64,000 bases of DNA from Bradyrhizobium sp. ARR65 (GTDB taxonomy: Bacteria > Pseudomonadota > Alphaproteobacteria > Rhizobiales > Xanthobacteraceae): positions 221 to 64,220 of the forward strand of contig NZ_AWZU01000010.1 of the NCBI RefSeq assembly GCF_000472385.1, given 5' to 3'. The translations under genes and the position numbers were made by a program. Below, one piece after another: positions 52,582 through 60,880 of this stretch (position 1 is its first letter; every line of letters begins with the position of its first letter). A model generated the notes under the pieces. That model saw only the letters and a program-made list of their open reading frames with translations. It had not been told where the DNA came from and did not search any database.

Positions 52582-53385
52582 TCAAGTGTCGCCATTGGCC
52601 GGTGACGGACCGCGCAACGCGGCCAAGTGTGCCGCGCTCTCCCCGGGACTGCCGAGATAGAGCGCCCTGATCTCTGCACGCCCGCGCAGATCCGCCGCGT
52701 CGCCTGACAGCGCCGTCACCCCAGCTTCGAGCACGGCAGCCCGATTGGCGTAGCGCAGCGCCACCGTCGAGTTCTGCTCGGCGACCAGGATCGACAATCC
52801 TTCCTCGACATTGAGCCGCTTTAGGGTGCGGAAGATCTTCTCGACCACGAGCGGCGCAAGTCCCATCGACGGTTCGTCCAGCACCAGGAGCCGTGGGCGC
52901 GACATCAATGCGCGACCGATCGCGGTCATCTGCTGTTCGCCGCCCGATGTGAGGCCCGAGGCAGACCGCCGGCGCTCCTTCAGGCGCGGAAATAAAGTGT
53001 AGACCCGTTCAAGTCCTCTGGTGATCGCGCGGCGCGACAAGCCGCCTCCGATGCCGCCGGCGACGAGGTTCTCCTCCACGCTAAGCGCGCGAAAGCAGTG
53101 GCGGCCCTCCAGCACCGGGACGAGACCCAGACGCACCAGCTCAGCCGGCGCAAGCGCGGCGGTATCGCGCCCATCGAACACGATACGTCCGCGGCTGAGC
53201 TGCGCACGCTCAGCATGCAGCAGATTTGAGATCGCCTTGAGCGTGGTCGATTTGCCGGCGCCATTGGCGCCGAGCAGGGCCACGACCTCGCCGCGGCCGA
53301 CCGTGAGCGAGATGTCGGACAGTGCGCGAACGGCGTGGTTGTAGGTCGCAGCCAGGCCTTCGAGAATGAGAAGATGATCGCCCAT
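52582..53385 (-). CDS. livF: ABC transporter ATP-binding protein, LivF type
   Basis: A 267-aa ATPase of a branched-chain amino acid-type (HAAT) importer: Walker A LLGANGAGKST (near 38-48), signature LTSGGEQQM (near 145; one residue off LSGGE), Walker B RLLVLDEPSMGLAPLV, H-loop region VAEQN. Cytoplasmic partner of LivG on LivHM. Overlaps or abuts the following flavoprotein gene (34 bases before its GTG). The substrate is set by the SBP two genes upstream and is probably not an amino acid, given the sfnG linkage. Confidence 0.9.
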   Translation of the reverse strand: MGDHLLILEGLAATYNHAVRALSDISLTVGRGEVVALLGANGAGKSTTLKAISNLLHAERAQLSRGRIVFDGRDTAALAPAELVRLGLVPVLEGRHCFRALSVEENLVAGGIGGGLSRRAITRGLERVYTLFPRLKERRRSASGLTSGGEQQMTAIGRALMSRPRLLVLDEPSMGLAPLVVEKIFRTLKRLNVEEGLSILVAEQNSTVALRYANRAAVLEAGVTALSGDAADLRGRAEIRALYLGSPGESAAHLAALRGPSPANGDT

Positions 53386-53448
53386 GACGATGCTCCGGAT
53401 GTAGTGGACCGGGAGCCGGCGCGCCGGCTCCCGGTCGCGTCGGGTCCG

Positions 53449-54777
53449 CTACTGGCTGAGTGCAGTGTCGTCGGAGGTGCGGACCTTGATGTTGTGCTCG
53501 GCCGCGTATGCCGCGGCCGACTTCTCGATGATCGGACGCAGGAAGGCCCAGTCCGGCGCGATCCAGTCCGACACCGCCTTCCACTTGGTGCCATCCCACT
53601 GCTGGAAGGTCACGCGACCATCGCCCTCGTGATTGTCCCAGGTCACGTTGATGGAATGGAACAGCCCCTTGGCGCCGAGGGCCTGGACCCGTGTCGGATC
53701 GAGCTGCAGATGCTCGAAGCCCCAACGCACCTCGTCGCCCGTCAGCGTGCGCTTACCGAACTTCTGCTGTGCGATCCGGATGGCCTCGACATTAAGAATG
53801 CCGTTGACGATGCCGAGGTTGTGATAGACGCTGCCGATCCGCTTCTTGTCATCGAGATTGCCCTTGCCCGCGCCGTAGACGGTCTTGATGATCTCCTGCA
53901 GCACAGGAAATTCGGCGCCCGAGGCCTGGGTCGTGATCGCGACATAGCCCTTGGCAGCCTCGCCCGCGGGAATGACGTCCTCTTCCGAATTCGACCACAC
54001 ATTGCCGATGATGTGATCGATCGGGAAACCGACCTTCTGCGCGGTCTTCAGCGCCACCGGATTCATCACGCCCCAGCCGCGCAAGACGACGTAGTCGGGC
54101 TTGGCACGGCGGATCGACAGCCACTGCGACTGCTGCTCATTGCCTGGATGCGGCACCTCGATCTGCTCGAGGGAAAAGCCGTATTTGTCGGCGAGCAGCT
54201 TGTAAATCGGAATGGTCTCCTTGCCGTAGGGCGAACCGTGATAGAGCACGACGATCTTCTTGCCCTTGAGCTTGTCGGCACCGCCCTCGCGCGAGGCGAT
54301 GTAGTTCACGATGCCGGACGTCTCGCTGTAGGGGTTGAGCAGCAGCGGAAACACGTAGGGAAACACGCGGCCGTCGGTCGAATCGGTCCGCCCGTGATTG
54401 ATGGTGATCAGCGGCACCTTGTCCTTGGTGATGCGATCGATCATCGCGTAAGCAATTCCGACCGAAAGCGGATTCCAGGCCGCGACGCCCGGATGGTTTT
54501 TCAGCCGCTCATAGACCTCGAGGCCGCGCTCGACCTCGTACTGCGTCTCACCTTCCTCCCAAGTCAGCTTGACGCCATTGACGCCGCCGTCGCGGATATT
54601 GATCAGGTTGAGATAGTCGATGAAGCCGCCGAAGAAGCCAGTGCCGCCAGCCGCGTACGGACCGACCCGATAGCTCTGCAGCGGAAAGAACTGCTCGTCG
54701 GCATGAACCGGCAGCGCAGCGCCGAAGGCGATGGCCGCTGCGAGTGCAGCAGTTCGAAGGGATTTAGATATAAGCAT
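53449..54777 (-). CDS. ABC transporter periplasmic substrate-binding protein (Peripla_BP_6)
   Basis: A 442-aa exported protein. Signal peptide MLISKSLRTAALAAAIAFGA with predicted cleavage after PVHA. Two alpha/beta lobes of the Leu/Ile/Val-binding type: YRVGPYAAGGTGFFGGFIDY, GVNGVKLTWEEGETQ, LITINHGRTDSTDGRVFPYV, GKKIVVLYHGSPYGKETIPI, IIGNVWSNSEEDVIPAGEAA. Unusually for the family it lies in the middle of the operon, between livM and livF. AAAGGAAA precedes ATG 54777. It captures the transported substrate, here presumably a sulfone or sulfonate-like or amide compound; this is inferred from sfnG. Confidence 0.9.
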   Translation of the reverse strand: MLISKSLRTAALAAAIAFGAALPVHADEQFFPLQSYRVGPYAAGGTGFFGGFIDYLNLINIRDGGVNGVKLTWEEGETQYEVERGLEVYERLKNHPGVAAWNPLSVGIAYAMIDRITKDKVPLITINHGRTDSTDGRVFPYVFPLLLNPYSETSGIVNYIASREGGADKLKGKKIVVLYHGSPYGKETIPIYKLLADKYGFSLEQIEVPHPGNEQQSQWLSIRRAKPDYVVLRGWGVMNPVALKTAQKVGFPIDHIIGNVWSNSEEDVIPAGEAAKGYVAITTQASGAEFPVLQEIIKTVYGAGKGNLDDKKRIGSVYHNLGIVNGILNVEAIRIAQQKFGKRTLTGDEVRWGFEHLQLDPTRVQALGAKGLFHSINVTWDNHEGDGRVTFQQWDGTKWKAVSDWIAPDWAFLRPIIEKSAAAYAAEHNIKVRTSDDTALSQ

Positions 54778-54805
54778 AGGGCATTTCCTTTCATTCAGGA
54801 GACAT

Positions 54806-55867
54806 TTAGGGCTGGGTCGGATTGCGCAGTGGACGGGACAATCGATGACGGATCCTGTCTGCGAGGCGATCGACGAGCGAAATCAAGCCGCGTGGCTCAG
54901 CGATCAAAATGCCGGCGATCAGGGCGCCGATGACGATGCGCTGACTCATCTCCAGCACGCCGGAATCGAACACGTCGCCGAGCAGCGCGGCGCCGAGCCG
55001 CGAAAGCAGAAGCGGCAACACGACCATGAATGCAGCGCCGAGAAATGCGCCGCGGATCGAGGCCGGGCCGCCGATGATGATTATGAACAGAATCTCGAAG
55101 GAGCGGTCGAGGTTGAAGCCTGCGGGCTCCACGGTGCGCAGATAGGCGAAGGCCCACAGGACGCCGGCGATACCGATCAGAAACGACGAGACGCCGAACG
55201 CCAGCAGCTTCGTGCGCAACAGCGGCACGCCGATCACCTTGGCCGCGATCTCATGGTCACGCAGTGCGATGAAGTTCCGCCCGACCTGCGAGCGGAGCAA
55301 GCGGGCCGCGAGCAGCGTCGCCACAACGACGACCGTCAAGGAGACCACGTAGCGCCCGACGGCGCTTGAGAACGTCAGGCCAGAGAGAGTGAGCGCCGGC
55401 GCGTCGATCACACCGGATGGATTGTTGTTCGAGAACCAGCCGAACTTGGTCAGCGCCCATTGCACAAAGAACTGCGCCGCCAGCGTCGAGACCGCGAGAT
55501 AGAAGCCGCGCAGCCGCAGGCTGGGCAGACCGAAGACGATCCCCACCGCGGCGGCGACCAGGCCCGCGGCTACGATGCTGGCGAGCAGCGGCAGTTCCTG
55601 CAATCTCACATTGCAATTGAAAGCAGCGTAAGCGCCAACCGCGAGAAAAGCGGACGACCCAAGCGAAACCAGCCCGGCATAGCCGGTGAGCAGATTGAGC
55701 CCCAACGCAGCGAGCGCAAGGGCGAGAAATGGCGTCAGCAGCGCGTCGAGCACGTAATCGCTGCCGACGAATGGAACGAGTCCGTAGGCGGCGATCAGCA
55801 TGGCCACGAGGCCGACACGGCCTGGCGTGATCCCGCGCGAAACAGCGGAACGAGCGAGTGTCGTCAC
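54806..55867 (-). CDS. livM: ABC transporter permease, LivM type
   Basis: A 353-aa polytopic permease (about 10 helices): GLVAMLIAAYGLVPFVGSDY, LTPFLALALAALGLNLLTGY, AGLVSLGSSAFLAVGAYAAF, and the conserved permease loop ALRDHEIAAKVIGVPLLRTK, with GPASIRGAFLGAAFMV near the end. Starts GTG 55867, four bases before the livH stop region, so translationally coupled. Forms the membrane channel with LivH. Confidence 0.9.
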   Translation of the reverse strand: MTTLARSAVSRGITPGRVGLVAMLIAAYGLVPFVGSDYVLDALLTPFLALALAALGLNLLTGYAGLVSLGSSAFLAVGAYAAFNCNVRLQELPLLASIVAAGLVAAAVGIVFGLPSLRLRGFYLAVSTLAAQFFVQWALTKFGWFSNNNPSGVIDAPALTLSGLTFSSAVGRYVVSLTVVVVATLLAARLLRSQVGRNFIALRDHEIAAKVIGVPLLRTKLLAFGVSSFLIGIAGVLWAFAYLRTVEPAGFNLDRSFEILFIIIIGGPASIRGAFLGAAFMVVLPLLLSRLGAALLGDVFDSGVLEMSQRIVIGALIAGILIAEPRGLISLVDRLADRIRHRLSRPLRNPTQP

Positions 55868-55870
55868 TGG

Positions 55871-56761
55871 TCAGACTCTTTCCACCAGTTTGTGGCCAAA
55901 CAGCCCCGAGGGACGCAGCAGGAGGAAAGTCAGCGCCACCACATACGCGGCCCACGCCTCGATGCCGCCACCGAACAATGGGCCGACATAAATCTCGGCC
56001 AGCTTCTCGATCGCCCCAATCAAGAGGCCCCCGACGATGGCGCCTGCCACCGAGTCGAAGCCGCCGAGCATCAGCACCGGCAGCGCCTTGAGCACGACCA
56101 GCGAAAGCGAGTACTGCACGCCGAGACGCGCGCCCCACAGCAGGCCCGCGACCAGCGCGACGGTGCCCGCCGCAGTCCACACTGCGGCCCACACGCGCGA
56201 CAGCCGCAGCCCCACCGCCAGCGCGGCGAACTGATCATCGGCGACCGCGCGGAACGCAAGCCCAGTTCGGGTGTGGCGAAAGAACAGCGCAAAGCCCGCG
56301 ACCAGCGCGCCCGCGGTTGCGGCGGCGAACAGGTCGAACTGGCTGATCAAGACGCCGCCGACCTCGAACGGAACATCATCGATGCCGAGATCGAGGCCAT
56401 GGACCTGGGTGCCCCACAAAAGTTGGGCCACACCCTCGATCACATAGGAGAGGCCGAGGGTCGCCATGAACAGCGTCATCGGCGACTGGTTGACCAGCGG
56501 CCGCAGCACCACGCGCTCGACTGCAACACCAAGCGCCACCATGACCACCAGCGTGGCCCCGATGGCGAACCAGAACGGCACGCCGCGCTCGACCAAGCTC
56601 ACGAAGGTGAGCGCCGCAAACAACAGCATCGCGCCCTGCGCGAAGTTCAGGACGCCGGAGGTCTTGTAGATCAGCACGAAGCCGATCGCGACCAGCGAGT
56701 ACATCACGCCGGACAACAATCCGCCGACGAGAACCTCGACGAAGAACTGGAACTCGAACAT
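55871..56761 (-). CDS. livH: ABC transporter permease, LivH type
   Basis: A 296-aa permease with about eight helices: QFFVEVLVGGLLSGVMYSLV, GFVLIYKTSGVLNFAQGAML, and the EAA-like loop RTGLAFRAVADDQFAALAVG, then GGFDSVAGAIVGGLLIGAIE. ATG 56761 overlaps the livG stop by one base. Together with LivM builds the transmembrane pore of the importer. Confidence 0.92.
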   Translation of the reverse strand: MFEFQFFVEVLVGGLLSGVMYSLVAIGFVLIYKTSGVLNFAQGAMLLFAALTFVSLVERGVPFWFAIGATLVVMVALGVAVERVVLRPLVNQSPMTLFMATLGLSYVIEGVAQLLWGTQVHGLDLGIDDVPFEVGGVLISQFDLFAAATAGALVAGFALFFRHTRTGLAFRAVADDQFAALAVGLRLSRVWAAVWTAAGTVALVAGLLWGARLGVQYSLSLVVLKALPVLMLGGFDSVAGAIVGGLLIGAIEKLAEIYVGPLFGGGIEAWAAYVVALTFLLLRPSGLFGHKLVERV

Positions 56762-57675
56762 CAGATCACGAGCTCCGTCTCGCCCTCATGGGCCACGCCG
56801 AGATAGGCATCGATCACGGCCTGGTCGGACCGCACCTCGGCAGGCACGCCGTCGGCAATCTTGCGGCCGTAGTCGAGAACCGCGACGCGATCGGATAGGC
56901 CCATCACGATGCCGATGTCGTGCTCGATAAGGACGATGGTGGTGCCATAGGCATCGCGCGCATTGCGCACATGCGTTGCCAATTCCTGCTTCTCGCCGAC
57001 CGTCACGCCGGCGAACGGCTCGTCTAGCAGCAACAACTGCGGCCGCGCGACCAGGGCTCTTGCGAGCTCGACACGTTTCTGGATTCCGTAGGGCAGCCCG
57101 CCCGCGAGCTGATGCTTTACCGCATCGAGGTGAAGGAACGCGATCGCCTCCTCAGCGGCGGCGCACGCTTCGATCTCCTCGCGACGTGCCAGCGGCGTCG
57201 ACAGGATTTGTCGCACGAAGCCGCTCCGCCGGCGAGCGACGAGGCCCATCACCACGTTGTCAAGCACCCGCAGGCCCTTGAAAAGCGCGAGGTTCTGGAA
57301 TGTACGCGCCACGCCGAGTGCTGCGAGGCGCACGGCCGGCACATGCGTGAAGCGTTCGCTGCCGAGCCGCACCATGCCCTGATCAGGACGGTAAAGCCCG
57401 CTCACCACGTTGAGCAGCGAGCTCTTTCCCGCACCGTTGGGACCGATGATGGCGCGGATTTCCCCTTTCGCGACACTGAGATCGATGCGCTCGAGCGCCG
57501 TCACCCCGCCAAAGCTCAGCGAGATACCCTGCAGTGCCAGCACCGGCACGCCAGTGTCGGCGACGCGCGCCGAGTCCGCAGCAGCAGGCGCGCCTCCCGC
57601 CTGCCGCGCCGCCTCGGTGGCACGCGCACGCGTCGCGATGAGGGCTTCATTGCCCGCAGTCGCCATCACCCTCAT
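56761..57675 (-). CDS. livG: ABC transporter ATP-binding protein, LivG type
   Basis: A 304-aa ATPase. ATG 57675 (MRVMATAG) has GGGAGGGG seven bases upstream and is preferred to a frame open to 57711, which would overlap sfnG. A 45-residue Ala-rich leader precedes the NBD: Walker A IIGPNGAGKSS, Q-loop TFQNLALFKGL, degenerate signature LPYGIQKRVELARAL (YGIQK in place of SGGQQ, common in LivG), Walker B LLLLDEPFAGV, H-loop LIEHD. Starts 17 bases after the sfnG stop. Confidence 0.9.
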   Translation of the reverse strand: MRVMATAGNEALIATRARATEAARQAGGAPAAADSARVADTGVPVLALQGISLSFGGVTALERIDLSVAKGEIRAIIGPNGAGKSSLLNVVSGLYRPDQGMVRLGSERFTHVPAVRLAALGVARTFQNLALFKGLRVLDNVVMGLVARRRSGFVRQILSTPLARREEIEACAAAEEAIAFLHLDAVKHQLAGGLPYGIQKRVELARALVARPQLLLLDEPFAGVTVGEKQELATHVRNARDAYGTTIVLIEHDIGIVMGLSDRVAVLDYGRKIADGVPAEVRSDQAVIDAYLGVAHEGETELVI

Positions 57676-57691
57676 CGGCTGCCCCTCCCGC

Positions 57692-58798
57692 CTATTCCGC
57701 CGCCTGAGCACGTGGCGCGCTGCGGGCTTCGAGCTCGCGGACCAACGGGATCACGTGCTTTCCGAAATAGTCGACCTCTTCCTGGAAATGCAGGAAGCCG
57801 AGCAGGATCAGGTCGGCGCCGGCGTGCTTGAGCTCAATGATGCGCTCGGCGACCTGCTGCGGCGTGCCGATCAGGTTCGAGCGGAAGCCGTCATTGTATT
57901 GGACGAGGTCCTGGAAGGTGGACTTGGCCCAGTTGCCCTCGCGCTCGGGGCTGGCATTGCCGGCGTTTTGGACCTCGTGATGGAAGCCGCCCACCGCTTC
58001 CGGGATGGCCTTGTCCAGGATCTCCTGCAGCACATCCTTGGCTTCATTTTCGGTTTGCCTGACGATGCCGAATGCATTGATGCCGATCTTGGTTCGCCAG
58101 CTCTTGCCGAAGGTCTTTTCCTTGACTCTGATGTCTTCGACCTGCGCCCTCAAACCGTCCGGCGTGTTGCCGTTGGTGAAGTACCAGTCGGACACCCGCG
58201 CCGCCATGTCGCGCGCGGCGCGCGAGGAGCCGCCCTGAAAAATCTCCGGCTGAGGATCGAGCGGCTTGGGCTTGAGCGAATAGCCGCGAAATCGATAGAA
58301 GTCGCCATTTAGGGTGAAGCTCTCCTGACTCCATATCCCTCTGAGCGCATTGATGAACTCTTCCGAGCGGCGATAGCGCTCGTCATGATCGAGCCACGGC
58401 TCGCCGATGGCGTGGAATTCGCCGCGGAACCAGCCCGAGACGATATTGACGGCCACGCGGCCATTGGTCAGTTGGCTGATCGTGGCAATCTGCTTGGCAG
58501 CCAGAGCCGGATTCCACGGCCCCGGAAGGATCGCAGCGATCACATTGAGCCTTTCGGTCGCCGCAAGAAGCGCATGCGAGAAGCTGACAGATTCGTGCTG
58601 CTTGTCGGCGCCGTAACCCGCGGTGAAACGGATCTGGCTCAGGGCGTATTCGAACCCTGCGTTCTCCGCGATCTGGGCGAGCTTGCGGTTGTAGTCGATG
58701 TCCCAGCCCGTGCGCTGCTCGATCGAGGAAATAACCAAGCCGCCGGATACATTCGGGACCCAGTACGCGAATTTAATGGGATCATTGGTCGTGGTCAT
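57692..58798 (-). CDS. sfnG: FMNH2-dependent dimethylsulfone monooxygenase
   Basis: A 368-aa luciferase-like TIM-barrel monooxygenase, first gene of the operon. Highly characteristic SfnG stretches: KFAYWVPNVSGGLVISSIEQ, RTGWDIDYNRKLAQIAENAG, FEYALSQIRFTAGYGADKQH, then VAVNIVSGWFRGEFHAIGEP and IFQGGSSRAARDMAARVSDW. SfnG oxidises dimethylsulfone to methanesulfinate and formaldehyde with reduced FMN, allowing use of dimethyl sulfide-derived sulfur. It belongs to sulfur-starvation regulons in pseudomonads. ATG 58798 follows AGGAG at five bases. The flavin reductase and SsuD are not in the window. Homologues with other alkyl sulfone substrates are possible. Confidence 0.9.
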   Translation of the reverse strand: MTTTNDPIKFAYWVPNVSGGLVISSIEQRTGWDIDYNRKLAQIAENAGFEYALSQIRFTAGYGADKQHESVSFSHALLAATERLNVIAAILPGPWNPALAAKQIATISQLTNGRVAVNIVSGWFRGEFHAIGEPWLDHDERYRRSEEFINALRGIWSQESFTLNGDFYRFRGYSLKPKPLDPQPEIFQGGSSRAARDMAARVSDWYFTNGNTPDGLRAQVEDIRVKEKTFGKSWRTKIGINAFGIVRQTENEAKDVLQEILDKAIPEAVGGFHHEVQNAGNASPEREGNWAKSTFQDLVQYNDGFRSNLIGTPQQVAERIIELKHAGADLILLGFLHFQEEVDYFGKHVIPLVRELEARSAPRAQAAE

Positions 58799-59501
58799 GC
58801 TATCTCCTCACGTGAATCAGGTTGCGATAAAACCCGCGGACGGATTGAAGCAGGCAGCACAGTGAGTTCGCCCTGCTTGAGGCGAGCGAGCGCGCTCCTG
58901 CAACGGTCCGGACGCTAGGCTATGAGTTGTAGATTTCTATGAGTTGCAGAGGTCTTGGCGATCTCTAGTGCCAGTGCAATGACGTAGGATCGATGTCGTC
59001 AACAGAGTGCCGCATGGCCCCCCCGACGCAAGGTTCTGTGCGTGCCGGCGCTTCCGGCCTCGTCGACGAGATCATCGCAAATCATCAGCGCTCCCCTCTC
59101 TCAAGCACTATTGATCGATGGCCAATAGTCTCAGAGAAACAGCGCACGCGCGAGTCAAAGACAAACTCTTTTTCGTCGCGTCGAGAAAACTCGTTTTTCT
59201 TGATTCACGGCTGATGGCTTGTTTGTTGCCGCGCAGCTAAAACGTCTCATTCGCGACAGCCTTTGCGAAAGCCGTCGAGCTCCGTTAGTCATCTCTTCTA
59301 CGGAATCGCTCCTGCAAGACGTTACCTTCTTGCGCCGTCAAGAATCTTTCCTTCGTCCATCACTGCGCTGGACCTGTATGACGCAAAGGGCTTCCCCTTA
59401 CATCAATTTGCCTCGCCAACTACGGGCTGGTTGGCGTGTTGAAACCAAGCTGACATCCGACTCGCTTTTGTCGTGCATCAACGGCGAACTGCTGAAACAG
59501 T
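58799..59501. other. Promoter region of the sfnG operon; otherwise empty
   Basis: About 700 bases upstream of sfnG. Near 58918-58952 two TATGAGTTG motifs, about 20 bases apart (GGCTATGAGTTGTAG and TTCTATGAGTTGCAG), could be regulator sites. No sigma-54 GG-N10-GC pair was convincing. No coding sequence recognised. Confidence 0.4.
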
Positions 59502-59735
59502 TCAATCTGTCCCCTTATGTGTTACCGGGTCCGCCTCGAGCGCCTGCTTTTCCCTTGCGGCCCATAGCACTCGCGCGCGTTCGTCTTGATGGCTTTTGAG
59601 CTTGTCGGCCATCCAGAGCAACGCGCCGAGAATGGTGGCCCGGTCGTCGCTGGTCAGGTTCACGATACCGGCTTTAACGACGAGGCCGCCGATTTCGATG
59701 AGGTGCCGCGTGCGCTCGCGACGCTCGACCTGTCA
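59502..59735 (-). pseudogene. TraD-like mobilisation protein, 5'-truncated
   Basis: An open frame with no start codon (closed by TGA upstream): ERRERTRHLIEIGGLVVKAG, IVNLTSDDRATILGALLWMA, DKLKSHQDERARVLWAAREK, ending TGA 59502. The R(K/H)LIE.GGLV.KAG......D.R....GALL pattern is that of the short conjugal-transfer TraD proteins that accompany TraA relaxases in rhizobial plasmids and ICEs. N-terminal part (perhaps in frames up to 59850) is disrupted. Suggests a lost transfer region. Confidence 0.55.
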
Positions 59736-60126
59736 TGTGCGCATCTCATGTCGCGCCCTTGCGGCCTGATGCCGGTTGCGCTCCGCTCGGTTACGCAGGA
59801 GGACCGTCGTGTTGCGATCAGTTGGCGGTGCATTTCGCCCTGCCCGGCTTTGAAAGAACGCGGCCCTACGCCTGGCCCATGCCTCCATCTTTCCGGTCTC
59901 TTTTGTCTCGCCAGTACGATCAGCGCGCCGGCCAGTTCATTGGCATTATGCCTAAGTGCTTGATCGCAAAGTCATGTGGTCCCCGCGACGGGTGGATTGC
60001 GGTCAATCCGATCCAGACGCGGTGGTAAGTCGACAACCGCGAGACGTTCGCGCGTCCATAAGCAGGCTGCATCTGACTTCACCGCTACTAAAGCGGTACT
60101 GGGCAGCGGGAGCTCCCAGCCTTAAA

Positions 60127-60176
60127 GGCCGCTCATAACGGTCTGGTTGCAGGTTCGAGTCCTGCCGGGCCCACCA
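60127..60176 (+). other. 3' end of tRNA-Met/Ile2(CAT): probable attachment site
   Basis: 50 bases match the 3' part of a tRNA: anticodon arm GGCCG-CTCATAA-CGGTC (anticodon CAT), variable loop, T arm GCAGG-TTCGAGT-CCTGC, acceptor strand CGGGCCC, A, CCA. The 26 bases before it do not form a D arm or a pairing acceptor strand, so it is not a functional tRNA. It is followed 180 bases later by an integrase N-terminus, i.e. an att half-site. Met versus lysidine-modified Ile cannot be told from this part. Confidence 0.75.
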
Positions 60177-60320
60177 CATCGTTAGTCCGTCAGTGTTCGC
60201 AACGATGCGTCCTCATCCGCTGAAACGATCCTTTTCCCAATTTTTCCAATGGTCTGCGGCGTTCAACGTTCGTCGACGTTCGTATGCAATTTGCGAACAT
60301 CCCGCCGTTTTGTTGGCATA

Positions 60321-60356
60321 GTTGGTATCTTATCGAGGCCGAAGCGAGATACCAAC
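60321..60356. promoter_or_regulatory. Perfect 10-bp inverted repeat before integrase ATG
   Basis: GTTGGTATCT at 60321-60330 and AGATACCAAC at 60347-60356, directly abutting the ATG of the integrase fragment. As an mRNA hairpin or recombinase/repressor site it could control integrase expression. Inferred role. Confidence 0.5.
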
Positions 60357-60524
60357 ATGCAGCTCACGGATACGAAGTGCCGGAATGCCAAGGGCCAAAT
60401 CAAGCCACGCAAGCTGTCCGACGGCGGTGGCTTGCACCTCTTAATCAATCCTGACGGAGCCAAATACTGGCGCTTGGCCTATCGGTGGCATGGCAAACAA
60501 CCCACCCTTGCCATCGGCGTCTAG
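60357..60524 (+). pseudogene. Integrase N-terminal fragment (DUF4102, P4-type)
   Basis: MQLTDTKCRNAKGQIKPRKL, SDGGGLHLLINPDGAKYWRL, AYRWHGKQPTLAIGV, then TAG where these integrases continue Tyr-Pro. This is the arm-binding domain of P4-like tyrosine integrases (DUF4102). No core or catalytic part follows on this strand. Confidence 0.85.
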
Positions 60525-60579
60525 CCTTGACCCGCGCTTCTTGAATCTCAAAGTCATCGTCTTTCGACATAAATATTAC

Positions 60580-60840
60580 CTACGCAAAGATATCCTTGGC
60601 GATGGCATCCATTGATTCACGATGGTCGTCCGACTTGAAGAGGTGCCCGTAGCGATCCATCGTGACTTGGAGGCTGCTGTGACCGGCGAAGGTCGGCCTT
60701 CGGCTTGAGGCCGCCTCGATCCAGCACGAAATTGCGAAGTGACGAAGCGCATGCGGAGATGAGTCCAAATTTTATCGTTGCCTCACGCTCATAGTTGATG
60801 AGTGTGAGAATATCCTGATTGCGCATGCATTCAGCCAACA
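60580..60840 (-). pseudogene. Integrase C-terminal fragment, opposite strand
   Basis: Minus strand: PHALRHFAISCWIEA, small deletion, FAGHSSLQVTMDRYGHLF, KSDDHRESMDAIAKDIFA. It contains HxLRH, GH and the nucleophile Tyr of a phage-type tyrosine integrase. Not in line with the N-terminal fragment (other strand, different family context), so either an inversion or the relic of a second integrase. Confidence 0.8.
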
Positions 60841-60880
60841 GCGCCTTTTCCTCGGCGGTGAGGTCGTGGGCTTCGCCATG

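Noticed and set aside
53335..54933. 532-codon open frame on the plus strand
   Set aside because: It runs exactly antisense to the substrate-binding protein and livF end; its product has no domain logic and it mirrors high-GC third-position bias. A shadow ORF.
55460..56806. 448-codon open frame on the plus strand
   Set aside because: Antisense to livM and livH; Gln/Glu/His/Arg-rich composition typical of reverse reading of membrane-protein codons.
60101..60176. A complete tRNA gene ending at the CCA of 60176
   Set aside because: The position fits a 76-base tRNA, but the 5' 26 bases do not form a D arm and do not pair with the acceptor 3' strand.
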